64,000 nucleotides of DNA, taken from contig CAJJDP010000038.1 in the NCBI GenBank assembly GCA_905182995.1, positions 286,352 to 350,351 of the forward strand, in the 5' to 3' direction. The stretch comes from Paramecium octaurelia (taxonomy: Eukaryota; Ciliophora; Oligohymenophorea; Peniculida; Parameciidae). Within the stretch, counting starts at the first letter, position 1, and every line of letters starts with the position of its first letter. Below, piece by piece: positions 37,849-50,982 of the stretch. The position numbers were made by a program, and so were the translations under genes. Below the pieces are notes generated by a model that did not search any database, was not told where the DNA came from, and was given only the letters and a program-made list of their open reading frames with translations.

Positions 37849-38102
37849 TTTATTATTTTAATAATATTTTTATATTCTATCAATATTCCTTTAATATCCT
37901 CTGTCATTAATAATACTAACTATTCTTACATTATCATAAATTTTCATTTTTGGATTGCAAGAGTCTATAAAGCTTTACATTTTCTTTAAATCAAATGAAC
38001 GAAGTATTAATTGAATTCTAATATTTTTGATAATTTTAATTTCTATTTTGATAAATTATACACCTAAAATAATCAAAGTTACCAAAAGCTGATGAGGTAT
38101 AT

Positions 38103-38459
38103 ATGTAAACTTCGATTATTTACAATTATTTTGATAATATCTTTTTGTTTCAATATATTTTAGTTAACTTTTTTACTAATTATGAGTCAATTGTTTATGC
38201 TACTATAAATGATAGTATTCATCTGACAAAGGAGTTTCATGAGGATGAAATAAGTACCAGTAAATCTATAATGCTCATTACCTGCACTAAAACAGTTAAA
38301 TAAGATTTTAAGAATTCATTAATGATTGAAAATCTATATTCATATTAATTTAGTGTACAAGAGTTGCTCCTTTATTAATCTTTAAAACTTGGTATTATTA
38401 TCTAGGCTAAATTCAATCAAATTAGGCGTATTTTCAAAAGTAATTTGCAGTTTTAATGA
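38103..38459 (+). CDS. Small protein, unknown
   Basis: ATG 38103 starts MQTSIIYNYFDNIFLFQYIL and continues NYESIVYATINDSIHLTKEF to TGA 38457-38459 (118 residues). The same frame stays open after the TGA (YELYNYSSSQSKYLTILKTY), with no clean intron to remove the stop. No family recognised. Confidence 0.4.
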
Positions 38460-38975
38460 TAGTATGAATTATATAATTATTCTTCTTCTTAATCGAAATA
38501 TTTGACAATCCTAAAGACTTATTAAATGATAAAATACTTTTATACTTTAATATGTCTTATTTGATATATGCTACTGCTATTGCATTTTATTCATAAAAAT
38601 AGCTTATTTACATCAATAGGTAACAACATTTAGAGATTTCATGCTAATAATTAATATATAATTAAAAAAATAAAATAAAAATTATCCTAATAATTATCTT
38701 AATTCAAGGGTGTTAATAATTATAATTATTAGATATTCTATGAATAATTATTTATAAATAAGAAACCAAATTTTAATTATTAAAATGAATATTTTGATGA
38801 TATTTCCTTAGTTAAACATTTATAAGCCATAGCCATCCAAATCATTAGTTCAATTAATAATGCAAACACAGAAATTATTATGATTTAATAAAAACAATAC
38901 ATCATTATAGGATTTCTCAAATTAAAGTTATTAATATATTTATAACAATTAAAAATAATCAATTAATCCGTTAAA
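38460..38975. other. Intergenic, fragmentary frames only
   Basis: 516 bp. Plus-strand frames near 38470-38640 look partly protein-like (NPKDLLNDKILLYFNMSYLI) but lack a start and splice signals. The remainder is AT-rich. Confidence 0.3.
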
Positions 38976-39564
38976 ATGAGTGATATAGACTAATCAATTG
39001 AGGCAAGAATAGATAAATTTGAATGTATTCAATAATAATCAATATTTTATAGCTGATTTAAATAGAGTAAGTTTATAATAAGATGCACTGCTCCCTCTAT
39101 TACAAATGATTGAATACATTCCATCAATCTAAAGAACTGAAGCTAATGTTAAGTAAGTTTAAAAGAAATAAGATGTTAATGAATAGAAATAAGGAAGACT
39201 TGTAATTAATTTTCAAAAATTGTATAGGAAAGGTGCGCTGAAAGAAAATTAAGAGAAATAGAATCTATGCCATAAAAACCTTAATTAGAGGTATAATAAG
39301 TAGATTAGAGAATTAAGGATTTAGAATCATCTATCAATTGTTTGTACAGGTAAAATAAATGCTATCAGTAGGTGGTATGAGGCAAAATTAAGAGAAGGAT
39401 CATAATAAATAGTTCGTAGCATTGATGATAAATTGGGAACTGATCCAAATGCAGAATTTAATGACTAATTATTAATTGTTGTGAATTAGACTATCAAAAA
39501 TGCACTTGATAAAATGAGTGAAGATTTCAGGGGGCAACTTTTTGAAATTAGATAAATGCTATGA
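38976..39564 (+). CDS. Helical protein, unknown
   Basis: ATG 38976 begins MSDIDQSIEARIDKFE. A 28-nt intron (GTATTC...TTATAG) leads to SDLNRVSLQQDALLPLLQMI, a basic Q/K-rich middle, and a helical end (SIDDKLGTDPNAEFNDQLLI; ALDKMSEDFRGQLFEIRQML). It ends at TGA 39562-39564, about 186 residues. No family recognised. Confidence 0.65.
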
Positions 39565-40237
39565 TTATAATTATATATATATATATTAACTGCTAAATAA
39601 TATTAATAATTCAAGAATTAGTATATCCTTAATTGTTGAATTTTTAATCTTTGGGCTTCAGGAATACATTAAATAGATCCAAAGTGAGCATGGAATATTT
39701 CAAATTTTTATATCATCCTTATTTAGTATTGATTTAATTAATATATATTGTAATATTAATGAAACACCTATCAACTAAAGCCTCGCTTCCTTAGAGATCC
39801 AATATATTTTGAGTATATTCTTAATTTTGTTTTCCTTTATAATATAAAAAGGAAAAGACGTTTGTGTAGAAATAATATCATAAATTTGAAAACATTTAAC
39901 TAAATAATATCTTGGTCAATCAAGGTTTAGACATAACCTAGATTATTAATGTGATATCTTTTAGAATTTACTTCTAAATATATATATTTCTAAAGAATAT
40001 GAAATAATGATATTGTAAAATAAAAATATATTCAATATAATTTTTTATTTTGCTAAATGATATTCATTTCAATTTAGTAAATATATTAGAATACAAAGAA
40101 TGTAGGAATCTTACTTTTGATTTATTTTATATTCTACCAAATAATTCTTTCATATCTTGATCTTCTAATAAAAGATAACAATAGACTAAAATTAATTGTT
40201 AATTTTATATTCTTTAATTAAATTTTTTTATTTTTTT
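39565..40237. other. Intergenic, no gene seen
   Basis: 673 bp, AT-rich, no protein-like frame on either strand. Confidence 0.4.
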
Positions 40238-40444
40238 TCATTGACTTGAACTGCTTGCATAATTCAACCTCCCTATTAAACATTTAATGTGATTTTTTTT
40301 TTAATTTCTTTCCTTTTCTAAATGGTATTACTTGTCTCTTATTAACAATTATTTTTCTGGATAGTATAACTCGAAACTTAAATTCTCAAAATTAAAGTAA
40401 CTTAAACCTTGGTCAAAGGATATTAATTTGATTCTGAATTTCAT
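40238..40444 (-). CDS. Small ORF, possible gene
   Basis: A 68-residue intronless frame, MKFRIKLISFDQGLSYFNFE to CLIGRLNYASSSSQ. The composition is protein-like (YYPEKQLLIRDKQYHLEKE) but there is no domain or intron support. Confidence 0.35.
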
Positions 40445-40551
40445 ATTTTAATTACATTATTTGAGTTGTACTGTATACCTTCTATTTGGAATTCTAGGCT
40501 TTTAAAAATGTATGTAAAAACTCAAAACAAATAATATAATTAAAAAAGAAA

Positions 40552-41420
40552 ATGGATTACGTATCAAAAGTTACCCCTTAATTTATAGATACACCAGATG
40601 AAGAATCACAAGCCATGCTATCCTAATTAGAGAACAATAATCCAGATATCTACGAATAGATGAAAAAGAATAGCCCTTTATTTTATTAACTCAATAATGC
40701 TTAATAAGGACTTCTATCTACAGATCAAGAATTATAAAAATTGAATGATGAAGAACGATTGACACACGAGATGTACACCAGAAAATCTGTCTTAAACAAC
40801 AAAAGAGTTGAGGAGAAGTAAAAGTTAGTGTTCAAGAAGGCCTTTAAGAAAGCAGAACAGAAGTTTTTTTAGAATTAATTGAAGATTAGTAAAAAAAAGA
40901 AGTAAAATCAATAGTAAATTGATTTCTATGAGACTCATTTCAAAGAGCTCTCTTTGTCAATGAGTAAACACCTAGCATTTTTTATTCATCCTTAAAAGTA
41001 AGTTTAAATTACTATTAGAGAAAAATGTAAATAGGAATGATTAATTATTAATCTGGCTTTAAGTCATTCAACTAGCCCTACATTAGAACAATTTTGAAAT
41101 CCAAAAGTTTTAGAGCAGAAATCAAAGATTATATTCTCAACCATTTCGTTAGGGAAGTTCAAGAAGAAATGAGTTACAAGCTACTAAAATTTATAAAATT
41201 TTGTTCAAGAATGTACGAGGAAGCCTTAAAGGATTTTTAGATGAATAGTGCTAAAAATGATGACGAGGAATATTTTAGAAATTTTATAAGATTGAAAATG
41301 GAATAGTCAATTTTGAAAAATTCTAAATGTAAGATTCCTTGGTCTTTATAAGAAATAATTGATGCCTAAAAGTTTGCTTTAAATTTGATTGATTAAGAGA
41401 TGGATATGGAAAATGAATGA
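40552..41420 (+). CDS. Unknown conserved-looking ciliate protein
   Basis: ATG 40552 starts MDYVSKVTPQFIDTPDEESQ. The N-terminal half is Q/K-rich helical (VLNNKRVEEKQKLVFKKAFK). After a region near 41000-41060 containing at least one short intron (GTAAGT...TATTAG) comes a globular helical block (SYKLLKFIKFCSRMYEEALK; IPWSLQEIIDAQKFALNLID) ending at TGA 41418-41420. No known domain; probably about 270 residues. Confidence 0.68.
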
Positions 41421-41587
41421 AATATATCATATATATTTAGTTCATTAAGAAAATTATTTATATCTTATTTTTTGTTTTAATTTCATTGAAATTCTATTAT
41501 TAAAATATATTATGAAACATGATTGGAATATCAAAATAAAGTGTTTTTTATATAAATTTATCATCTATAGTTAATAAATAAGATTAA

Positions 41588-42748
41588 TCAACCTTCTAAC
41601 ATAACTTCTAATTGTTATTCTTAATCTTATTCTTCTATTTATATATATTATTATTTTTTTTATTGTTATTATAATTATTATTGTTATTATTACTATTGCT
41701 ATTATTGCTGTTAAGTAATTTCAAATGGTTATCCATTCAATTAGAGAGGGACAAATTAGTTTTGAGTATTTTAATTAAATTGATCCTATTAAGGAATTTA
41801 TTCAGTTTATATCTATTACATATCTGGTTAAATCATAGTAAAAGATGATTGTTAAAATTAGTACTTTTTAATTTGTTCTAAAACCTATTCTTTTGGGATC
41901 AAATCTCCTAAAAATGGATAAAGTAAAATATTTTAAGGTTCGACTTAATTTTAATTTTCAGTATTCTATTAAGTTATAAGCCTATAATCTTCTTAGGACA
42001 TGATGAATTTCTTGTTTGATTCCATCAACTTTGACTTCATACTTTAAGTGGATGGGAACAATTCAGAGGTAGTGTATTAAGATTTGAATTCTTATGAAAT
42101 TTTTCTAACTTCGAAATCACAATCGTCAGGACTACTGGAGGAAGAGGAGGAACTGCGAATTCCATTGAAATTGTTCAATCTTGATTTAAAAAGAGTTGGT
42201 ACTTTAATGGTTTTTCTAGAGGAATGAAGACTTCGCAGTTATCCCTGTGTTTATCGATCCATCTCAATCTATCAGCGATCGGTCCTTCCAAAATTTCCTT
42301 TGGAACAACAAATACAACAGGAATATCATCAATATTATCTTCGGGAGGTGGGTTTTCAGGTTATACTTAATTCTGCTGTGGTTCTGGTTGTTTTTCCTCT
42401 GGAGCTCTGTGGAAAGAAGATGATAATTTATTGATTAATTCAGACGCTCCCCATTTAAACCATTTCGGGAGTTGAAAGAGAGCATTTTTTGTGCCCTATG
42501 GTTTATTATGTGAATTCTACTTCAACTGCTGTCTAACCAGCCTGTTAAAGTGGCTCAACGATGTATTTTTGCATTATGCTAGGTCCCTCAACATTCATTT
42601 TTTAAACAACAAGAAAATTGAAATTCTTTAATGTAGGCGTTTGATTCTGTTAATGAAAATGATCTAAGGGTCTACTGCTTATTATGTCTATAAATGTTAA
42701 TTTAGAATTAGTACCTTCATCAAAGTTTTCGAATCCGTCTTAATTCAT
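41588..42748 (-). CDS. PolyQ-tailed protein, unknown
   Basis: ATG 42748 begins MNQDGFENFDEGTNSKLTFI. A 25-nt intron (GTAGAA...CCATAG) joins AVE to GTKNALFQLPKWFKWGASEL, then PEDNIDDIPVVFVVPKEILE and GPIADRLRWIDKHRDNCEVF. A 23-nt intron (GTACCA...ATCAAG) leads into a Ser-rich stretch (GIRSSSSSSSSPDDCDFE) and a Q/N-rich tail. At 41651-41713 the tail is a polyglutamine run written mostly with TAA and TAG. The frame stays open upstream of this Met but has no other ATG, and that DNA encodes the divergent MORN gene, whose start is 16 bp away. No known domain. Confidence 0.72.
41651..41713 (-). repeat. Polyglutamine tract coded by TAA/TAG/CAA
   Basis: Read on the minus strand, about 13 Gln, one Leu, four Gln, two Lys and two Gln. 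On the plus strand it appears as ATT/GTT/CTA/TTA low complexity. It is a coding microsatellite only under code 6. Confidence 0.85.
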
Positions 42749-42764
42749 TTAATTTTTTTATTTA

Positions 42765-43714
42765 ATGGGAGCTTAATGTTGTAACAATTCCTAGTATCCC
42801 GAAGATATAGAACCATGTGAAGATGCAGAATCAAAACGACTGGATCCTCGTTAAATTAAAATAAAGTACAATTACAAGAAGAAGTAAAAAGGGATGAATT
42901 CTAGTCAAACCACAAAAACACAGGAGAGAACTAAATAGTTGGCTGTGACACTAAAGAGTGGAGGAGTGTATTTGGGCGACTGGATGGGCAATAAGAGGGA
43001 GGGCTTTGGAATTTTGAAATGGCCTGATGGTTCCGAATATTAGGGTGAATGGAAAAATAACAAAGCAAATGGACAGGGCAAATTTGTATATCCCGATGGG
43101 GATTATTATGAAGGGCAATGGGAGAACGATAAATAAAATGGTCAAGGAACATTCCAATCTCAGAATGGAGGTAAGTATGAGGGGTAATGGAAGGATGATC
43201 TATAATAAGGATTTGGGATTGAAACATGGGAGGATGGGAGTAAATATGAGGGATATTTCTACGAAGGGATAAAATAGGGATAGGGTACCTACACGTGGAG
43301 TGATGGCTCATAGTATACTGGATTGTGGATAAATAACAAGCGGCATGGTTAAGGGGTATAAATTTGGAAAAGTGGCAAGGAATATTAGGGAGAGTGGTTT
43401 GAAGATTATATGTGTGGACAAGGATCAATAAAATGGGGCAATGGTTGTTAATACATTGGGTTATTTAATAAAGACGCTCCAAATGGGTACGGAATATTCA
43501 AGTGGGGAAGTATTAGATTTACGTTATTTTAGATGGAAGAAGTTATGAAGGTAGTTTTAAGTAATCTAAGCCTAACGGGAAGGGGAAAGTAGTATTGGAA
43601 AATGGACAAACAAGATTTGGGGAATGGTAGGAAGGAAAGCTGTTAAAATGGTACGATAACTAATAGGAAGTGTAAAAGGAGAACTTTGATATACTAAATT
43701 TGGAAGATTTGTGA
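42765..43714 (+). CDS. MORN-repeat protein, probably acylated
   Basis: ATG 42765 gives [20 protein letters not shown], a typical N-myristoylation plus palmitoylation signature, chosen over the internal Met at 42894 because the upstream frame is protein-like. About nine MORN repeats follow ([60 protein letters not shown] and so on). One 23-nt intron (GTATTA...TTTTAG) lies near 43510. Length is about 309 residues. MORN repeats bind membranes or scaffold complexes at cell cortex and cilia, so a lipid-anchored cortical scaffold is plausible. Its stop is 2 bp from the stop of the converging surface-antigen gene. Confidence 0.88.
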
Positions 43715-43716
43715 AT

Positions 43717-46700
43717 TCATATATATATACTAATAATCATAATGATGAATGTAAATATTATTGGGGATTGACTGTTGGTGTCTGTCTAGTTGGTATCATT
43801 ATTAGAATTGTTACTTTGATTATTAGTGTTGTTTGTAAAAGTGGTTCCACATTTTAAGCATTTAGAATTAACAGAATCCCAGGTGTAAGTATATGCTGTG
43901 GCCTAAAAGCAGTTACTTTATATTAACGATGCAAATTCCATGGAAATACATTAGGAACTTGTCAAAGCACATAGTTCATAGTTCTTTTACTCGAAATCTA
44001 GGATAGGTTGACAAATTCCAGTTTCTTTATATTTGGATGAGCAAGTGTGTTAAGCACAGGCAGTTTAAGTTGATGTTTCAGTCCATTAGCAATTCCATGA
44101 TTTTTGTGTACAAGCTTCTTTGTTGGATGAGCCATCAGAACAAGATGTCATAAGTTTACAAGCTCCTTCTCCATTGTTTAAATACCATACACATAAACCA
44201 TCTGATCCACCTTATTTACACGCAATTTCAGTCTCATACTTATCACAAGTTGCTTTAACAACACATCCAATGCCACTGTCTACACAATTAGATATTTGTG
44301 AACAATTATCATTTAATTCTGTGCATAATGCAAGTCGACACTTGACAACATTTGGATCATATAAACACTTGCCATCAGTTCCTAATGAAGTGTTGCAGTA
44401 ATCTTTAGCATAGGTCTCACACTTACCCATAGTAATACATTTAGTATTATCTGTAGTGCAAGTGGATAATTGATCATTGCATTCTTAATGAGTTGTTAAT
44501 GTTATATATTTGCATTCCAACTGAACACACTTCTTTTCTTTATCATCATAATAGCATTTATTGTTCTTTTAATCGATATTGCAAGTGCTTTATTTTGTAT
44601 ATGAAGTACAATCTTGTAGATCAATACAACTGGCTTCATCAGTAGTGCAAGTAGCATCAACAAGTTAACATTATACATGAGTATTGAAAAAGGCAGATTT
44701 GCATCCATCATAGACTTTGCATTTACTTTATCCATTCAAAGAATCAGGAGAATAGACACATCTACCATCTGTACCTTGGTAACAACTTTATTCAGCTAAA
44801 TTGGCACATTTGTCAATAGCAATGCATGATATACCATCAGTTGTGCATTCATTACTGAAAGAATAGCAGGAAGTGTGATCACTAAATATAAGTGATTAAC
44901 ATGATGTATAAGCATAACAAGCATTGTTAATCCATAAACATGGTCCATCACTTCCATAGAAACATCCACTCTTTGTTTTTAGACTACAATTTTATTAATT
45001 GACACATTTTGTTCCATCAGTTGTACATGTACTTTTGGCTGCTTAACATTCTTTATGAGTTGTAAAAGTGTAATCGCTGCAAACTTTATCTCTACATCCG
45101 GCAGCAGAAAATTCACATTCGTTTCCATCTTTATCAGTGGTACATGCTGCCTATATTTTAGCATCTTTGCAAGTCCCCTTCTAAATGCATCCCCCTGATT
45201 GATTTACTGTACAACCCTATTTATACAGTTGGCATTCCTTCTCTGTCACATATTTACTTGGAGCACTGCTGCATCCAAAATTTACACATCTATTATTAAT
45301 CCATGCACACTTATTATTGGATGAATCAGTAACACAAGCTTCTTAGATATATGCATCCGTACAAGTTGTTCTAAGAACACAGCCACTTCCATTGGTAGTA
45401 CATTCACTTTTGAAATTTCTGCAGTCTTAATCAGTTGAATATGATTAAGGAGCATCTGAACATTATAATACATTGCAACTAGGTTGGAATGCACAATTGC
45501 GATTATTCTTATCTACTATGCATCCAGACTTTAAAGTATATGAAGTACATATATCAATGTTTATGCAACCTTTTCCATTAGTTGTGCATTTACTGCTGTA
45601 AGATTAACAAGCATCATGGGTTGTAAATGTTTTGTCTGCTTTATCGCAAGTTCTATCTGTACATGCGTTATTGTACCATAAACATTCTCCCCCTGTTAAA
45701 TTTTTGATACAATTAATTTGACTGGTAAATAAGGAACATTTATCATATCTCTCAATGCAACCAGTTTTAGCAACATTTACAGTACAAGTACTTAGATGAT
45801 TATTACAAGCAGCATCAGATGTTGTTTAATCTGAATTTGCACAAGTTCTCACTTAACATGCATTAGGAGATGCCTTTTTATTCCAAATGCATTTGCCATC
45901 TGTTAAACTCTCTATACAATTCTATTCGTATTGATAATCAGAACACAATTATTACTTACTAGTACATCCATCAAAGTTTGTACCTGTGTAACTAACAGTG
46001 CAAGATGATAAAAATGTTGTGCAAGCCCTATAAGTATTATATTTGGCTTATGTACATGTCCTGTCAACACATTAAGTTCCATTCCAAAAACATAATTGAC
46101 CTGATAATGTGAATGTGCATTAAAATGATAGCAAATCGGAACAATTAGTTTTCCTGGCAACACAACCAGCTTGATTATTGTTTATCATACATCCTCCTAA
46201 ATAAATATTGCATTCATCATCTGTTGATGTTAAAGTGCTAGCAGTATTACATGTCTTTTAAACACATTTATTGTCAATCCACAAACATTAAATGGCATTA
46301 TTATTAGCCTTATAGCATTATTCTTATTTCAAATATTTAGGACAAGTTAATTCTTAGGTCTAACAACCAGTTAAATCATTCTACACTGTACAGCTAGTCA
46401 ACCAAGACTGACATTCATTATGAGTATTATATTCATCTCCTGCATTTTGACATGTCCTTAAGACACAAGATCCACTCCAAACACATTACTGATTTTAATA
46501 ATCTATACTGCATAGCTTTTCTGTAGGGTATGTATTACAAGTTCTGACTCCACATTTATCATTGACCAATGTACATGTAGGCATAAATTTACTGCAATTA
46601 GACTCATTATAAGTTGTTAAGACAGCATTGGTACAACTCATACTTACACAACCCGTACCATTCCAATAACATTTCTGAGATTCATCCAATGTTTTTACAC

Positions 46701-47730
46701 ATTAATTTTATGTCGTATACAAATTACAAGCAGTTGCTCTTTTAATACATCCAGTATTTGTTGCATTTACAGTACATTCACTCTTAAATTACTAGCATAA
46801 TTAATCTGTGTTAGTAGTGCTCAATGCATTTTCACATGACCAAACCTTACATCCAGAACTTGCAGTACAATTTTATTGTCCTTCACTACAAGTTATTGAA
46901 AACCAAAAACAGATTTATCCATTAACAGACACACATTGACCTTCTTTAGTGTAATTTTCACATGATGAAGGACTGTCTATACAACCTGCCATATTCTCAT
47001 TCACTGAGCATGTACTCATATATTATTTGCATTGTGCTTAAGTATTATATGTTGTTGGAGCATTGACACATGTTTTCTCTTTGCAGGCTGCATTATCCCA
47101 AAAACATGAATTCCCCAAAGAATTTACAACACAACCCTTTTCTGTGTATTTAGTACAATCATCTTCAATGTTTATGCAACCACCTGTTTCTTTGGCTGTG
47201 CATTTAATGGATTTAAGTACTCCCATAGATTAACATTTTTCATGTGAATCATAAGTGGTTGGAAATTGATCACATGATGCAATCTCTTAGCATTTACTAT
47301 TCTAACTATCCCAAAAACAAGGGTATTGTTAAGTGTTAATTTGACAGGCTATTTAAACCAAATACTCGTCACAAGTTGCACTTACAGTGATACACTTTTC
47401 TCCGTTACTTGTACATAAGGGTGAGATGGCCTGACAATCAGCGTGCGTTGTAGCAATATAAACTGTACAACCACTAAATGGTTTACACTTTTTATTGTAG
47501 AATGCACAACCTGTGATTGGACAGGTGGTGCTCTGAGAACAGTAGGATTCAATATCAGTTGATTTACGAGTTTCACAAAGACCAGATACACTATTCCATT
47601 GACAATCATTTTATGTAGCACAATCATTTTAACTCAAAATTTGTTTGCAAATACATGCATCTGTCTTCGTTAGAGTTCCTGCGAACACATAGGAAATTGA
47701 AAACAAAAGTAGGATTACAATAATTTTCAT
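43717..47730 (-). CDS. Cysteine-rich surface antigen (immobilization-antigen type), GPI-anchored
   Basis: A single uninterrupted frame of 1,337 residues. It begins with a signal peptide (MKIIVILLLFSISYVFAG), then many Cys-rich units with regular spacing (CKQILSQNDCATQNDCQWNS; KCETYAKDYCNTSLGTDGKC; CSKFMPTCTLVNDKCGVRTC). It ends in a Thr/Asn-rich stretch (NNTNNQSNNSNNDTNQTDTN) and a C-terminal hydrophobic segment (IIFTFIIMIISI) typical of GPI attachment. This is the Paramecium variable surface antigen architecture; the classic serotype proteins are larger (about 2,000-2,700 residues), so it is a smaller or non-serotype member. Cys codons are kept in one frame throughout. Such genes are expressed one at a time; regulation cannot be read here. 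Confidence 0.93.
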
Positions 47731-48044
47731 TAATAAAATATAATTATATTTGAAATCTTATGATGACACCTTTATATCTGAGAATTGAATGTTAATTTAA
47801 TGCTAATCCTGTTGAGGGGAATGCTGAAATCAATTACAATATGGTATAACTAGAACTAAGCAATTAAGAACATATTAGTAATATTGATATTACTATAAAA
47901 TTCAAATAAAAAAAGAGATCCAATTTACTCGAAAATCACATTCATTATTCTTTCACTAATTTTATAGAATTAGCATTAAAACTCCCATAAAACTAGTAAG
48001 GACATAGCCATATCTCCCTAAGGAATTACTAGTAAACCTATTAA
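47731..48044. promoter_or_regulatory. Upstream region of surface-antigen gene
   Basis: 314 bp between the VPS9-like gene's stop and the antigen's start, both on the minus strand. It must contain the antigen's promoter. No defined motif recognised. Confidence 0.35.
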
Positions 48045-48927
48045 TCAGTTATACATCTCCCCAGCAAAATGATGAATCATTTTAATCTCAGTTACGAATG
48101 AAGGTATATTAGCTTAGACAATCAAATCAAAAACTAGTTCATTGAATTTATCGGCATCAACATTCTTGATCTCTTTAGTCAACTGTTGAGCTGCCATATC
48201 TAAAACTTAGAGTTTTTCCTTTGGTGATCTTTTAGTAACAATGCTCGATAGAATTGCGACTGCCTTTTCTTGTTTGTTTTGAGATCTTTTCTTCTTCTGA
48301 ATATATGTTCGATAGGCAATTATCTTGCTATGTAATCCTTTGTCATATTGCTATTTGACAAAATCATAAAACTACTCGTTTCCAAACAATTCATCTATGA
48401 TGAGCATCTTAATTTCATCAATTGTAAAGGTTGATTTGTAGAATCTTAGAATGAGATCAGCAAAGAAATGTATGAATTGGTTAATTTCCAATTTTAAATC
48501 AAGATGACTAGATGATAGAGATTTTACAATTTACAAATCAGTTGCTTTTATGAAACTCTAAGCTAATTAGGAGTGTAAACTATTATCTGATACAATGATA
48601 GAAGTCGAAAAAAATGAAATCTTCATTTGAGAATGAAATAACATTTCCTTGGAATTTTGGACGAAGCTATAAAATATATCACTCAACATTTGATTTTTGA
48701 TATGCAAATGTTGCTGAATAGTTTAAAGAGTAGGCGATACTCTGTATTCATTTAATAAAGGCATGTTATTGTAATCTCTATTGAGGATCTCATTAACTCG
48801 AGCATGCCAACTAAAAGAGAGGAATTACTTCACTAATATCTGGAATTGTCATTATACATTCTGAACCAAGGGTTTGTGATTATCGCTATTATTCTTCCTA
48901 ATTACAACATATATTCTTATTTCCCAT
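48045..48927 (-). CDS. VPS9-like (Rab5 GEF-type) protein, probably acylated
   Basis: ATG 48927 gives MGNKNICCNQEEQQRQSQTL, another Gly2 plus Cys-Cys acylation signature. A 25-nt intron (GTATAA...TATTAG) joins GSE to LKQFLSFSWHARVNEILNRD. The rest is helical: YKSTFTIDEIKMLIIDELFG, NEQFYDFVKQQYDKG, then TKRSPKEKLQVLDMAAQQLT and DADKFNELVFDLIVQANIPS. The last two blocks match the VPS9 pattern (P.dKl.cl..., .aDdl.pil.yviikanp). VPS9 proteins activate Rab5-type GTPases on endosomes. Membrane anchoring through the N-terminus would fit. The family call is by pattern only. About 285 residues. Confidence 0.68.
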
Positions 48928-48943
48928 TAATTAATTAACGAAC

Positions 48944-50315
<1,372 letters not shown>

Positions 50316-50333
50316 TTAATATATATATTATAA

Positions 50334-50982
50334 ATGAAGAATTAAATTTCTAGTTTCATCCTCAAGACCTACAACATTTTAGAAGTACTCAAGATAACAT
50401 ATTTAGAATAATATGTATGAGGATATAATTAGTTGGAATGAAGATGGACTCTCTTTTACTGTCAAGAATATAAGCCAATTCTCATCGATTGTTCTACCCA
50501 TCCACTTCAAGCATTAAAATTTCTCTTCCTTCATTAGATAGGTAGTTCTAATCTCTATATTGAGTTAAACATGTATGATTTTCATAAATCCAGAGGAGGT
50601 AGCCCAAATGAATTCAAAAATGAATATTTCCAAAAAGGCAGAAAGTATACATCAAATTAATTAGGGATCTACTTTATTAAATCAAACGGAAATAACATAA
50701 TGAACTTATGCCTTCAGATATACCAGTACAAAATGATTCTTCAGATTAACTCAATCAAGTAACAACTATAAATTATTAATAAAATTATAGATCTCCTAAA
50801 AATGCAATTATTTGCATAATCTTTGTTCTTCACTTCTAGAAAGGAACCATAGAGTAATTAAGGATAACAAAACTCTCTAAAAGAATCTTATCAACCATAG
50901 TAGGCTCTAATTTTAAGATGAATTATAGCAGCCAGAATAATTGTGTATAACAAATGAAGAACTTACAAATAATGTTCAATGA
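50334..50982 (+). CDS. Heat-shock-factor-type transcription factor
   Basis: ATG 50334 starts MKNQISSFILKTYNILE. The HSF DNA-binding domain is split by short introns (22, 23, 20 and 32 nt): YEDIISWNEDGLSFTVKNIS, VLPIHFKHQNFSSFIRQLNM, YDFHKSRGG, FKNEYFQKGRKDLLYQIKRK. This follows the family pattern W...g.sF.v.....F...LP..FKH.N.sSFvRQLN.YgF.K. A coiled-coil segment follows (LHNLCSSLLERNHRVIKDNK). Only about 180 residues, so little or no activation domain. HSFs bind nGAAn repeats upstream of stress genes. Confidence 0.9.

Noticed and set aside
41630-41713. Intergenic simple-sequence repeat
   Set aside because: It is coding: under code 6 it is the polyglutamine tail of the minus-strand gene.
42931-43428. 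165-residue minus-strand frame, His/Ser/Pro-rich
   Set aside because: Antisense shadow of the MORN repeats; the plus-strand MORN motif is unmistakable and repeat-periodic.
44120-44401. Plus-strand frame of 93 residues inside the antigen locus
   Set aside because: Antisense shadow of the Cys-rich surface antigen, which is one open frame of 1,337 codons on the minus strand.
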